Source: Pseudomonas sp. efr-133-TYG-5 (GTDB lineage: Bacteria > Pseudomonadota > Gammaproteobacteria > Pseudomonadales > Pseudomonadaceae). From it: a DNA stretch of 64,000 nt. Shown here one piece after another: positions 8,701-16,978 of this stretch. Numbering within the stretch: the first letter of the stretch is position 1; every line of letters begins with the position of its first letter. The stretch spans positions 248,001-312,000 of the forward strand of contig NZ_JARVSM010000007.1 in NCBI RefSeq assembly GCF_030209175.1. Direction: 5' to 3'. The notes below the pieces were generated by a model that was not told the DNA's origin, searched no databases, and worked only from the letters and a program-made list of their open reading frames with translations. The position numbers were made by a program, and so were the translations under genes.

Positions 8701-8779
8701 GTATCGGCGATGTGTCGCCGGCAGGGGGGAATTAGCGCGATCGTGTGTCTGCGCCGCCGCGGTACACACTGTGATACAC
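8701..8779 (-). promoter_or_regulatory. Bipartite upstream element of hvfA, shared with the hydrolase gene at 13356
   Basis: Upstream of hvfA, GTATCGGCGATGTGTCGCCG (8701-8720) and TACACACTGTGATACAC (8763-8779) are separated by 62 bases start to start. Near-identical pieces with a 63-base offset occur upstream of the alpha/beta hydrolase gene. This looks like a conserved regulator-binding or promoter module; the regulator is not known to me. Confidence 0.45.
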
Positions 8780-8881
8780 GCGGCGGCAACTCCGTACGCT
8801 GGCGGTGTGATCCGGGCTCGCTCGGCGGCGTCTAGCCTCCGTGTCCCCGCAATCCCATGGGGCGAGACTTCGGAACCCGGC

Positions 8882-9790
8882 ATGCAAGCGCTGTTGAACG
8901 AGATCCTTGACGCTGTCCGGCCCCTGATCGGGCAGGGCAAGGTGGCTGACTACATTCCCGCCCTCGGCACTGTGCCGGCCAATCAACTGGGCATCGCCGT
9001 GTATGGCAACGACGGCGAGATGTACAGCGCCGGCGACGCCGAGACGCTGTTCTCGGTGCAGAGTATTTCCAAGGTGTTCAGCCTGGTGCAGGCCATCGAA
9101 CACTCCGGCGAAGCGATCTGGGAACGCCTCGGCCATGAACCGTCCGGCCAGCCGTTCAACTCGCTGGTGCAGCTGGAATTCGAACGCGGCCGGCCGCGCA
9201 ACCCGTTCATCAACGCCGGGGCCCTGGTGATTTGCGACATCAACCAGTCGCGCTTCGCCGCGCCGGCCCTGTCGATGCGCGACTTCGTCCGGCGCCTGTC
9301 GGGCAATCCGCAGGTGATGGTCGACGGCAAGGTCGCCGAATCCGAATACCAGCACCGCGCCCGCAACGCGGCGATGGCCTACCTGATGCAGTCCTTCGGT
9401 AACTTCCACAACGACGTCGAAGCGGTGCTGCGCAGCTACTTCAGCCACTGCGCCCTGCGCATGAGCTGCATCGACCTGGCCCGTGCGTTCTGCTTCCTGG
9501 CCAACGACGGCTTCTGCAAGCACAGCGGCGAACAGATCCTGAGCCGCCGGCAGACCCAGCAAGTCAACTCGATCATGGCCACCAGCGGCCTCTACGACGA
9601 GGCGGGCAACTTCGCCTACCGTGTCGGCCTGCCGGGCAAGAGCGGCGTCGGCGGCGGCATCGTCGCGGTGGTGCCGGGGCAGTTCACGGTGTGCGTGTGG
9701 TCGCCGGAGCTCAACGCTGCAGGCAACTCCCTGGCGGGCATGGCGGCGCTGGAAATGCTCAGCTCGCGGATCGGCTGGTCGGTGTTCTAG
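8882..9790 (+). CDS. glsB: Glutaminase (beta-lactamase-fold)
   Basis: 302 residues, the normal length for bacterial glutaminase A/B, which hydrolyses L-glutamine to glutamate and ammonia. The Ser-x-x-Lys pair is visible in VQSISKVFSL (about residues 61-64), with FINAGALVICD and the C-terminal GKSGVGGGIVAVVPG loop. No signal peptide, so cytoplasmic. ATG 8882 starts the conserved N-terminus; the open frame upstream is fortuitous. It is divergent from hvfA. Confidence 0.93.
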   Translation: MQALLNEILDAVRPLIGQGKVADYIPALGTVPANQLGIAVYGNDGEMYSAGDAETLFSVQSISKVFSLVQAIEHSGEAIWERLGHEPSGQPFNSLVQLEFERGRPRNPFINAGALVICDINQSRFAAPALSMRDFVRRLSGNPQVMVDGKVAESEYQHRARNAAMAYLMQSFGNFHNDVEAVLRSYFSHCALRMSCIDLARAFCFLANDGFCKHSGEQILSRRQTQQVNSIMATSGLYDEAGNFAYRVGLPGKSGVGGGIVAVVPGQFTVCVWSPELNAAGNSLAGMAALEMLSSRIGWSVF

Positions 9791-9894
9791 GCACGTGGTC
9801 TGGCGCTTTTTCGCACAATTGGAGGTGTGATCCGGCGCGCTTCATTCGTATCGTCCCGCGCTTTTGACGCACTGGCGTCGGGGGGGATGAAGCG

Positions 9895-10968
9895 ATGATG
9901 TTCACATGGCGCAAAAAAGCACGCGCAGACGCTGGTGAGACGGTGGTGGTGACGCAACCGGCGCCTGCGCAGAGCGATGAGACGCTGCTCGGCGCCCACG
10001 CGAACGAGCGCCGCGAGCGGGATTTCTTCCGCGGCCTGGCGCAGCACTTGCTGACCTGCGGCAACTCGCTGGCGCCGGTCAGCGAATCTTTCTCGATGCT
10101 CAACCAGCGCCTGAAACTCAACCATCAACGCGCCGCCGCCGTGGCCAGTGCGGCCATCGCCAACCGCGAGCAGGTCGGCCATTTGCAGGAACAGTCGCGG
10201 GTCATGGCCACCGGGCTCGAAGCGCTTGAAGGGGCGATCACTCATCTGGTCAGCCGCGCCAGCGAGATCGACCGCATCGTCGACCTGATCAGCGACATCG
10301 CGCGCAAGACCAACCTGCTGGCGCTCAATGCCGCCATCGAGGCCGCCCGCGCCGGCGACACCGGGCGCGGCTTTGCGGTAGTCGCCGGCGAGGTGCGCCT
10401 GCTCGCGGAAAAGACCGCCGAGGCCACCCGCGAGATCATCAAGGAGACCTCGGCCATCCAGGACGAGATCGGCCAGGCCAAACGAGACATCTCTGCGCAG
10501 AGCCAGGTGTCCGCCGCGTTCGGCGCGATCATCGATCAGACCGCCGCCGCCATGGCCGGCATGTACGATCAGGCGCAGCAGATGCAGCGTGAGATCGACC
10601 AGTCGCACCTGCTGTCCGACATCGAACTGGCCAACCTGCAAGAGCTGACGCTGAAAGTCACGGTGTATGACCGCTTGCTCAACCCCGGGCCGCAGGCACC
10701 ACTGACACTGCCGGATGAAACCGAATGCCTGTTCGGCCAGTGGTATTACGGCGCGCAGAACCACGGCCAGCAACGTGATGCCGACTTCCGCCGCATGGAG
10801 GTGCCGCATCGTCTGGTGCACAGCAGCGGCCAGGCCGCGCTGCAGGCTCATGCCCGGGGTGAGCTGGAGGAAACGCTGCGCCAGGTCGGGCAGATGGAGC
10901 AGGCCAACGCCGCGGTGATGCGGACTGTCAAAGGCGTACTGCACGCGCGTCTGCAATCGCCTGCCTGA
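9895..10968 (+). CDS. Soluble methyl-accepting chemotaxis protein with CZB zinc-binding domain
   Basis: 357 residues with no membrane segment or periplasmic domain. The MCP signalling hairpin is visible at about residues 128-190 (RKTNLLALNAAIEAARAGD, GRGFAVVAGEVR). The C-terminal part is a chemoreceptor zinc-binding domain: ECLFGQWYYG and MEVPHRLVHSSG supply the Cys and His ligands. CZB domains sense cytosolic zinc or hypochlorous acid through the conserved Cys (family knowledge). It therefore probably feeds metal or redox signals to CheA. It stands alone; no che genes are nearby. Confidence 0.88.
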   Translation: MMFTWRKKARADAGETVVVTQPAPAQSDETLLGAHANERRERDFFRGLAQHLLTCGNSLAPVSESFSMLNQRLKLNHQRAAAVASAAIANREQVGHLQEQSRVMATGLEALEGAITHLVSRASEIDRIVDLISDIARKTNLLALNAAIEAARAGDTGRGFAVVAGEVRLLAEKTAEATREIIKETSAIQDEIGQAKRDISAQSQVSAAFGAIIDQTAAAMAGMYDQAQQMQREIDQSHLLSDIELANLQELTLKVTVYDRLLNPGPQAPLTLPDETECLFGQWYYGAQNHGQQRDADFRRMEVPHRLVHSSGQAALQAHARGELEETLRQVGQMEQANAAVMRTVKGVLHARLQSPA

Positions 10969-11034
10969 GGCGTGACGCTCGGGGACTTTTGCTATACATT
11001 TTTCGCCCGCTCCTCTGCATGGTGAATCCGTTTC

Positions 11035-12537
11035 ATGTCTCTTGCGCTCGAACGTCTCGTCGCTGGCACGCCTATCCCTTTCGCTGGTAACCGCGTCACC
11101 GTGGTCAGCCCCGAACTGGCCGAGCGCTTTCGACCCGGCGATCACCTGCTGGTCGAGCAGGTCAGTGGCGAGCTGCTGCTGATTCCGGTGGCGGATCAGC
11201 AGGCGGCTGCCGTGGCGATCGAGCGCGCAGCAACGGCGTTCACGGCGTTGTCGGCGGTGCCCGATGAGGCGATCAGCCGTTTCTTCGATCTGTTTGCCGA
11301 GCGTCTGGAGACCCCGGATTGCTGGACGCAGATCGAGGCGGCCAACCTCGCCGACATCGAACGGGCCAAGGCGCGCGGGCGTTCCACCACCCGCTTGCTC
11401 GCCGATGAACGCATGCGCCGTGACATGATCGCCGGCCTGCGTGCCTGGCGGGATGCGCCGGCCACGCGCGGCAAGGTCATCAGCAGCGTCGAGCATGACG
11501 GCTGGAAGGTTGAGCAGGTGGTGTCGCCGCTGGGCATCGTCGCCTTCGTGTTCGAAGGCCGGCCCAACGTGTTTGCCGACGCCGCGGGGGTGCTGCGTAC
11601 CGGCAACACCGCCGTGCTGCGCATTGGCAGCGACGCGCTGGGCACGGCGCAGGCCATCGTCAGCCATGCGCTCAACCCGGCGCTGGCGGCGGCCGGTCTG
11701 CCGCCGGGCGCGGTGTCACTGGTCGAGAGCGTCAATCACGCCGCCGGTTGGGCGATGTTCGCCGACCGCCGTCTGTCGCTGGCCGTGGCCCGGGGTTCGG
11801 GGCGTGCGGTCAGCCAGCTGGGCAGCATCGCCCAACAGGCGGGTACCGCCGTCAGCCTGCACGGCACCGGCGGTGCCTGGCTGATCGCCGACCGTGACGC
11901 CGATGCCAGGCGTTTCGCGGCCGTGGTGCGCAACTCGCTGGACCGCAAGGTCTGCAACACCCTCAACGTCTGCCTGATCCAGCGCGAGCGTGCCGGCGAG
12001 CTGGTGCCGTTGTTCCTCGATGCCTTGCAGCAGGCCGGCACCGCCCGTGGCCAGGGCTGCAAACTGCACATCGTCGAAGGCAGCGAAGGTTGCCTGCCGG
12101 GCGAATGGCGCGACGCGACAGTCGAGGTCTACCGCGCCGAGGGCTACCAGACCGAGGCCCTGGCCGAACCGTTGCCGGAGGCGCAATTGGGGCGCGAGTG
12201 GGAATGGGAAGAAACCCCGGAAGTCAGCCTGATGCTGGTTGACGACCTGGATCAGGCGATTGCCTTGTTCAACCGCTACAGCCCGCAGTTCACCGTCTCG
12301 CTGATCAGCGAAGACGCGGCGACGCAGGAGCGTTTCTACAATGCGGTCAACGCGCCGTTCGTGGGCAATGGCATCACCCGTTGGGTCGATGGTCAGTACG
12401 CCTTGAACAAGCCGGAGCTGGGTCTTTCCAACTGGGAGAGCGGGCGCCTGTTTGCCCGCAGCGCGATTCTGTCCGGCGATGGCGTGTTCACCGTGCGCAG
12501 CCGCATGACGCAGATCGACCTCGGCGTGAAACGCTGA
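11035..12537 (+). CDS. ProA-like aldehyde dehydrogenase (glutamate-5-semialdehyde dehydrogenase family)
   Basis: 500 residues, about 80 longer than housekeeping ProA because of an extra N-terminal segment. The body is ProA-like: VVSPLGIVAFVFEGRPNV and the catalytic Cys in LDRKVCNTLNVCLI. The family reduces gamma-glutamyl phosphate to glutamate semialdehyde with NADPH. No proB is nearby and the length is atypical, so this is likely a paralogue with another acyl-phosphate or aldehyde substrate, not the proline enzyme. It is followed by a stem-loop shared with the convergent hydrolase gene. Confidence 0.75.
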   Translation: MSLALERLVAGTPIPFAGNRVTVVSPELAERFRPGDHLLVEQVSGELLLIPVADQQAAAVAIERAATAFTALSAVPDEAISRFFDLFAERLETPDCWTQIEAANLADIERAKARGRSTTRLLADERMRRDMIAGLRAWRDAPATRGKVISSVEHDGWKVEQVVSPLGIVAFVFEGRPNVFADAAGVLRTGNTAVLRIGSDALGTAQAIVSHALNPALAAAGLPPGAVSLVESVNHAAGWAMFADRRLSLAVARGSGRAVSQLGSIAQQAGTAVSLHGTGGAWLIADRDADARRFAAVVRNSLDRKVCNTLNVCLIQRERAGELVPLFLDALQQAGTARGQGCKLHIVEGSEGCLPGEWRDATVEVYRAEGYQTEALAEPLPEAQLGREWEWEETPEVSLMLVDDLDQAIALFNRYSPQFTVSLISEDAATQERFYNAVNAPFVGNGITRWVDGQYALNKPELGLSNWESGRLFARSAILSGDGVFTVRSRMTQIDLGVKR

Positions 12538-12545
12538 AACCTGCA

Positions 12546-12578
12546 ACGCCGCGCCCGTCGTCAGGACGGGCGCGGCGT
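12546..12578. terminator. Bidirectional stem-loop between convergent genes
   Basis: A perfect 14-bp inverted repeat (12546-12559 with 12565-12578, loop GTCAG) sits between the ProA-like gene and the convergent hydrolase. It is very GC-rich but lacks a clear T-tract, so termination may be inefficient. Confidence 0.6.
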
Positions 12579-12582
12579 CGGC

Positions 12583-13356
12583 TCATTGGCTGCGCGCCGC
12601 GGATTCGATCAGGTGGGCCACGGTTTTCGGGTTCGACACCATCACCACATGAGACGCGCCCTTGACCACCACGGTCTGTCTGGCGTGTGCCCGCTGCGCC
12701 ATGAACGCCATGGCTTGCGGCGGGATGTTCTTGTCCTGGTCGCCATAGACGAACCATGACGGAATCGATTTCCACGCCGGCTCGCCAGCCGCTTCGTTGA
12801 GGGCGGCCTCGGTCACCGGGCGCTGCGTCGCGGCCATCAACTGCGCGGCGGCGTTCGGTACGTCGGCGGCGAACTGGTCATGGAACTTGTCCTGCTGGAT
12901 GTACAGATCCTTGCCACCATCCTGCAGTGCGACCGGCGCCGCCAGGGTCGGCCCGAGGGTGCTGCCCGGGAAGCGTCCGGCCAGCCCGGCGACGGTTTCA
13001 CCCGCTTCGGGCGCCAACGCGGCGACGTACACCAGCCCCTTGACATTGGCATTGCCATACGCGGCGGCACTGATGACCGGCCCGCCGTAGGAATGGCCGA
13101 CCAGCACCACGGGCGTCTTGATCGTGGCCAGTACGTCCGCCACCGATTGCGCATCGCCCTTGAGCGAGCGCAGCGGGTTGGCGGCGGCGATCACCGGATA
13201 ACCGTCCTGTTGCAGAATCTTCACCACACCGTTCCAGCTGCTGGAATCGGCGAAGGCACCGTGCACCAGGACCACGGTCGGTTTGACATCCGCGGCCATG
13301 GCCGAAGAGGCGCCGACGAGAGCGGCGAGGGCCAGGCCTGCAAACAACTTGTTCAT
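12583..13356 (-). CDS. Exported alpha/beta hydrolase
   Basis: 257 residues with a cleavable signal peptide (cut near SAMAADV). Alpha/beta hydrolase landmarks are present: oxyanion HGAF, nucleophile elbow VGHSYGG, acid in VYGDQDKNIP and His in KGASHVVM. It probably acts as a periplasmic esterase or lipase-like enzyme; the substrate is not predictable. Its upstream region carries the same bipartite element as hvfA, suggesting a shared regulator. Confidence 0.85.
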   Translation of the reverse strand: MNKLFAGLALAALVGASSAMAADVKPTVVLVHGAFADSSSWNGVVKILQQDGYPVIAAANPLRSLKGDAQSVADVLATIKTPVVLVGHSYGGPVISAAAYGNANVKGLVYVAALAPEAGETVAGLAGRFPGSTLGPTLAAPVALQDGGKDLYIQQDKFHDQFAADVPNAAAQLMAATQRPVTEAALNEAAGEPAWKSIPSWFVYGDQDKNIPPQAMAFMAQRAHARQTVVVKGASHVVMVSNPKTVAHLIESAARSQ

Positions 13357-13416
13357 TGGGTATTCCTTGAATGGGGAGGAGGGGTACAGCGACAGGGCCC
13401 ATTCAAGGCGCTGGCT

Positions 13417-13495
13417 GTATCGGCGGTGTGTCCGCCGCCCATGGCGGGTGCAAGGAACTGTGTCTGGCGGGGCTCAGGCTACACACTGATACAAA
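13417..13495 (-). promoter_or_regulatory. Bipartite upstream element of the exported hydrolase gene
   Basis: GTATCGGCGGTGTGTCCGCC at 13417-13436 and TACACACTGATACAAA at 13480-13495 repeat the element found upstream of hvfA in the same order, strand and spacing (63 versus 62 bases). On the coding strand the parts read TGTATCAGTGTGTA and CACCGCCGATACA, possibly tandem half-sites of one regulator. Confidence 0.45.
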
Positions 13496-13500
13496 GGGCA

Positions 13501-13522
13501 ACGCCCCGACGGCGCGGGGCGT
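13501..13522 (-). terminator. Stem-loop after cynT
   Basis: ACGCCCCG (13501-13508) pairs with CGGGGCGT (13515-13522) just after the cynT stop on the minus strand. The following U-run is weak (TTGCCCTTT). Confidence 0.5.
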
Positions 13523-13527
13523 TCGTT

Positions 13528-14187
13528 TCAGGCCGCATTGATGGCCTGGCCGTGCACCGCGCACGTTGCCGGATGCTCGGCCAGGGCGACAAAGGTGCGG
13601 CGGTCGGCGCTCAAGGCATCGATCGAACCGGTCTCGATGTCGTACACCCAGCCGTGCAGGTTGAGCCGACCCTGCTCCTGCGCCAGGCGCACGCTCGGGT
13701 GGGTCTGGATGTTCGCCAGCTGCGCGATCACGTTCTCTCGCACCATCGAACTCAACCTGGCTGCGTCACTGGCATGTGGGCGTGACTCGTTGACCACTTT
13801 GGCCGACTCGGCGTGCTGCAGCCAGCCGCTGACGGCGGGCAGGTGATCCATGCATTTGCACTGGGCGATGGCGGTCATCGCACCGCAATCGGAGTGGCCG
13901 CAGATGACGATATCGCTCACGCCGAGGACCGCCACCGCGTACTCCACCGTCGCCGACACCCCGCCCGGATGCGGGCTATAGGACGGTACGATATTGCCGG
14001 CGTTACGAATCACGAACAGCTCGCCGGGCTCTTGCTGGGTCAGCAGTTCCGGCACCACGCGGCTGTCGGAGCAGGTGATGAACAGCGTGCCCGGCTGCTG
14101 GGTGGTGGCCAGGTGCTTGAACAATTCGCTGCGTTGCGGAAAGGCTTCTTTCTGGAATTTCAGGAAACCATCGATCAGGTTTTTCAT
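13528..14187 (-). CDS. cynT: Beta-class carbonic anhydrase of the cyanate operon
   Basis: 219 residues, the CynT length. Zinc ligands are visible in CSDSRV and in HSDCGAM (His and Cys). It interconverts CO2 and bicarbonate; cyanase uses bicarbonate as co-substrate and releases CO2, so CynT prevents bicarbonate depletion during cyanate breakdown. It is the last gene of cynS-DUF2790-cynT and has a GAGG site before ATG 14187. The housekeeping anhydrase is presumably elsewhere. Confidence 0.9.
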   Translation of the reverse strand: MKNLIDGFLKFQKEAFPQRSELFKHLATTQQPGTLFITCSDSRVVPELLTQQEPGELFVIRNAGNIVPSYSPHPGGVSATVEYAVAVLGVSDIVICGHSDCGAMTAIAQCKCMDHLPAVSGWLQHAESAKVVNESRPHASDAARLSSMVRENVIAQLANIQTHPSVRLAQEQGRLNLHGWVYDIETGSIDALSADRRTFVALAEHPATCAVHGQAINAA

Positions 14188-14199
14188 GGTGTGGTCCTC

Positions 14200-14436
14200 T
14201 CAGTTCGAACAGCCGCTGCCGAATTCGCTGTACTGCAGAATGTGTTTGCCGCCATGGCTGTCGAGGTAGGTCATTTCTACCGGGACCACGCCACAGACGT
14301 CGGCAACCGGGGTGATGCTGAGCACTTGAGCAATGTCCAGGGTCATGCCGTAGCGATAGGCGACAGCCTCATCGGCGGCATGGGCCTGGGCGGTCAGGCC
14401 GGCGAGCAGGGCCAGGGTCAACAGAATTTTTTGCAT
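14200..14436 (-). CDS. DUF2790 family small exported protein within the cyn operon
   Basis: 78 residues: signal peptide (AQAHAADE) then the DUF2790 core CGVVPVEMTYLDSHG and YSEFGSGCSN, with two cysteines. ATG 14436 has GGAGG seven bases upstream; a longer frame to 14472 lacks one. It lies between cynS and cynT, only 12 bases before cynT, so it is probably co-transcribed. The function is unknown; the E. coli cyn operon has no counterpart. Confidence 0.85.
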   Translation of the reverse strand: MQKILLTLALLAGLTAQAHAADEAVAYRYGMTLDIAQVLSITPVADVCGVVPVEMTYLDSHGGKHILQYSEFGSGCSN

Positions 14437-14515
14437 GGGACAGCCTCCAGTCGAATGTGGTGACGGTTGCAATCGGGGTCAGGGTCGGCCCGCACACCGT
14501 GCGGGCCGGGATGGA

Positions 14516-14983
14516 TCAGAACGGACGCAGCGGCAGGAACTTGCCGTCGAGGGTGATCACCGCGCGGGAGCCACCTTCCGGGTCTTCGACTTTCTTGATG
14601 TCGAGCTTGAAGTTGATCGCGCTGATGATGCCGTCGCCGAACTGCTCATGAACCAGGGCTTTGAGGGTGGTGCCGTAGATCTGGATCATCTCGTAGAAAC
14701 GGTAGATGGTCGGGTCGGTCGGCACGCCACCGAGGCTGCCGCGCAGCGGAATGATTTGCAGGGCGGCGATGTCGGCGGCGTCCAGCTCAAGCTTGTCGCC
14801 CACCACCTGGGCGGCGGCTTGTGGCAGCGGATGCTGGCCGAGCAGGGCAGCGGTGACGTAGGCCAGGCTCAGGCCGGTGTCGTCGGCCAGATCCTGCCAC
14901 GACAGGTTCTTGCGGGCCTTGGCATCCAGAGCGCGGGTAGTCAGGGCCAGGCTGGCGTCGTTGTAAGCGTGGGACTGTTGCAT
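14516..14983 (-). CDS. cynS: Cyanate hydratase (cyanase)
   Basis: 155 residues, full length for CynS. N-terminal HTH-like domain (LSWQDLADDTGLSLAYVTAA) and C-terminal catalytic domain with Arg and Glu in IYRFYEMIQIYG and Ser in GDGIISAINFKLD. It decomposes cyanate with bicarbonate to ammonia and CO2 as a decamer. ATG 14983 follows AAGGAG by eight bases. First gene of the operon, divergent from cynR. Confidence 0.96.
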   Translation of the reverse strand: MQQSHAYNDASLALTTRALDAKARKNLSWQDLADDTGLSLAYVTAALLGQHPLPQAAAQVVGDKLELDAADIAALQIIPLRGSLGGVPTDPTIYRFYEMIQIYGTTLKALVHEQFGDGIISAINFKLDIKKVEDPEGGSRAVITLDGKFLPLRPF

Positions 14984-15064
14984 GGTGTCACTCCTTGCGG
15001 GTTGGCTTGCTGGTGTGGAGTGATCTTCTGCCGATTGCTCCATAGCGTCCAAGACCGATATACA

Positions 15065-15075
15065 ATGCTAAGCAT
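15065..15075. promoter_or_regulatory. Palindrome in the cynR-cynS spacer (putative CynR operator)
   Basis: ATGCT-A-AGCAT is a perfect 5-1-5 palindrome 28 bases before cynR and 81 bases before cynS. LysR regulators bind interrupted dyads in such divergent spacers and repress themselves. The assignment to CynR is inferred from position. Confidence 0.45.
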
Positions 15076-15103
15076 AAGTACAGCCTATAGATGGAGCGCC
15101 CCG

Positions 15104-15985
15104 ATGCTGCTGCGACACTTGCGTTACCTGCTGGCCGTGGCTGATCACGGCGGCTTCACCCGCGCGGCCGAGGCCCTGCATGTCTCGCAGCCGACCTTGT
15201 CGCAACAGATCCGCCAACTGGAAGAAAGCCTCGGCGTGGAGTTGTTCGACCGCACGTCGCGTTCGGTCAAACCCACCGACGCCGGCGAGGCGTACATCGA
15301 ATGCGCGCGGCGGGTGCTGGTGGAACTGGAGGCGGGCAAACGCGCCCTGCATGACGTCAAGGATCTGTCCCGTGGCAGCCTGCGCTTGGCCATGACGCCG
15401 ACATTCATGGCTTACCTGGTCGGGCCGCTGGTGCGCGATTACGTCGCGCGGTTTCCGCGGATTCACCTGCAAATCTTCGAGCTGTCGATGGACGACATCG
15501 AAGCCGGGCTGGCGGACGATTCGCTGGACATCGCGATTGCGTTCACGCCGGTGCGCAACCCGGACATCGAATGCATTCCGGCGTTTGTCGAGACCCTGGG
15601 GGTTATGGTCGGGCGCGAGCATCCGCTGTATGACAGCCCTGTGCTGCTGAGTCCGAGCGATGTCGCGCAACTGGACTTCGCCTTGCTGGCGCCGGACTTC
15701 ATCACGCGGTTGTCGATCGATGAGTATTTCCGCCAGCACGGCATCACACCGAAGGTGCAGATCGAAGTGAATTCGGTCAGCACCTTGCTCGAGGTGATCC
15801 GCCATGCGCCGATTGCGACGATGCTGCCGGAGGCGATTGCCACCGAGGACCGGGCCTTGTGCCGGTTACAATTGCGCAGTGAGGCGCCACAGCGTGGCGC
15901 GGCGTTGTTGCGGCGCAAGAACAACTATCACAGCGCGGCCGCCACGGCGTTTATGCAACTGGTGCTGGAAAGGGAGATCCGCTGA
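15104..15985 (+). CDS. cynR: LysR-family regulator of the cyanate operon
   Basis: 293 residues: LysR HTH (HGGFTRAAEALHVSQPTLSQQI) and effector domain. It is divergent from cynS, exactly the E. coli cynR arrangement, and would activate the operon in response to cyanate. ATG 15104 matches the usual MLLRHLRYLLAVA start. A strong bidirectional terminator follows. Confidence 0.9.
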   Translation: MLLRHLRYLLAVADHGGFTRAAEALHVSQPTLSQQIRQLEESLGVELFDRTSRSVKPTDAGEAYIECARRVLVELEAGKRALHDVKDLSRGSLRLAMTPTFMAYLVGPLVRDYVARFPRIHLQIFELSMDDIEAGLADDSLDIAIAFTPVRNPDIECIPAFVETLGVMVGREHPLYDSPVLLSPSDVAQLDFALLAPDFITRLSIDEYFRQHGITPKVQIEVNSVSTLLEVIRHAPIATMLPEAIATEDRALCRLQLRSEAPQRGAALLRRKNNYHSAAATAFMQLVLEREIR

Positions 15986-16086
15986 GCGCTATTCGCCAGG
16001 CCAGGAAAGCAGCGGTTGACGCTGCGCCCTGCATCTCTGGCAAGCCAGCACCTGTAGATCGGCGGTGCAGGCCAGAGACAAAAAAA

Positions 16087-16113
16087 GGGCCTGCTCCTTA
16101 TCGGAGCAGGCCC
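16087..16113. terminator. Bidirectional rho-independent terminator
   Basis: GGGCCTGCTCC (16087-16097) and GGAGCAGGCCC (16103-16113) form a perfect 11-bp stem with loop TTATC. It is preceded by A6 and followed by TTTTATTT, so it can stop transcription from both cynR and the convergent gene at 16136. Confidence 0.92.
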
Positions 16114-16135
16114 TTTTATTTATGTAACGTCGAAC

Positions 16136-16465
16136 TTAGTAGAACCGATCAATCACCCGAACTTCATTGTTGTTCTGCATCGAATCCCACGCCTGTTTCA
16201 GCGTCTGCAGGACACTGCCGATGAAGTCCTTGTCGGCCGCGGCTTTTTTGCCGACATAACCGTGGCCACGGCGGTACATCTTCAGGCGGGCCAGCAGGTT
16301 CTGGTTGTTGCGGTCGAATTCTTCTTCACCAGCGTGGGGCGACAGGCAGTCGATATGCACCTGACCCGACTTGCTGATCCACAGAATATGGCTGTCGTGG
16401 CTGTCTTTCTGCGCCGCGAACATACGAGCCAGTTCTTCGATAGTAGGTTGATTGTTCAGATTCAT
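16136..16465 (-). CDS. Hypothetical protein
   Basis: 109 residues, not recognised. It is soluble and rather charged, beginning MNLNNQPTIEELARMFAAQKD and ending NNNEVRVIDRFY. ATG 16465 is preceded by AGGGGC; a 12-residue N-terminal extension is possible but less likely. It shares the terminator at 16087-16113 with cynR. Coding is supported by the ribosome site, the sensible residue composition and the terminator after its stop. Confidence 0.7.
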   Translation of the reverse strand: MNLNNQPTIEELARMFAAQKDSHDSHILWISKSGQVHIDCLSPHAGEEEFDRNNQNLLARLKMYRRGHGYVGKKAAADKDFIGSVLQTLKQAWDSMQNNNEVRVIDRFY

Positions 16466-16641
16466 AATGTTTGCCCCTTGACCAGTTTGGTGATCTTTCA
16501 AAGTTGATTCGCTAATACAGGTAGCCCATCGGTTAGTTGATCCCTGGCACCGAAACCAGGACGTCAGCGGTCGCCCGTGTGGAGTACGGGGTCATGCATC
16601 TGTTGCATGTAGTCGTGTTGAATAACTGCTACGCAATAGCG

Positions 16642-16932
16642 TCACAACGAGGAGAAGCAGCGAAAACCGGGAGGCTCCTTGACGACGTTTTCAGGGTCGA
16701 CCACAAGCGTCTTGAGAATTTTCGCCAGCGTTTCTCGTCCTTGTACTGGACGTTCAGGCCAGGTCAGCTTCTTCAATCTGCCTTGTGGGCAGCGTGTATC
16801 CGGAAAAAACAGCTCGGCGGTCAGACGAGCTTGCTCAAGCGTGTTGCCAGTGCTCCCGATCGGGGAGACGTCTGCATCATGCAAAAGCAAAACGGTGCCG
16901 TCAACGGTTTTGTAGTGATTATTTTTGCTCAC
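16642..16932 (-). CDS. Hypothetical protein, GTG start
   Basis: 96 residues, not recognised, beginning with GTG and reading SKNNHYKTVDGTVLLLHDAD. No membrane segment or signal. The ribosome site is poor, and the region is less GC-rich than its neighbours. It could be a small acquired gene or a non-functional frame. It lies between the gene at 16136 and a GNAT gene, all on the minus strand. Confidence 0.45.
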   Translation of the reverse strand: MSKNNHYKTVDGTVLLLHDADVSPIGSTGNTLEQARLTAELFFPDTRCPQGRLKKLTWPERPVQGRETLAKILKTLVVDPENVVKEPPGFRCFSSL

Positions 16933-16978
16933 TACATATTGTCCGACAAAGTCTTTCTGGAATTAGAAAAAGGCGGGT

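Noticed and set aside
14435..15103. N-terminal extension of cynR into the cynS region
   Set aside because: LysR proteins start with the HTH and cynS on the other strand is certain; the start is at 15104.
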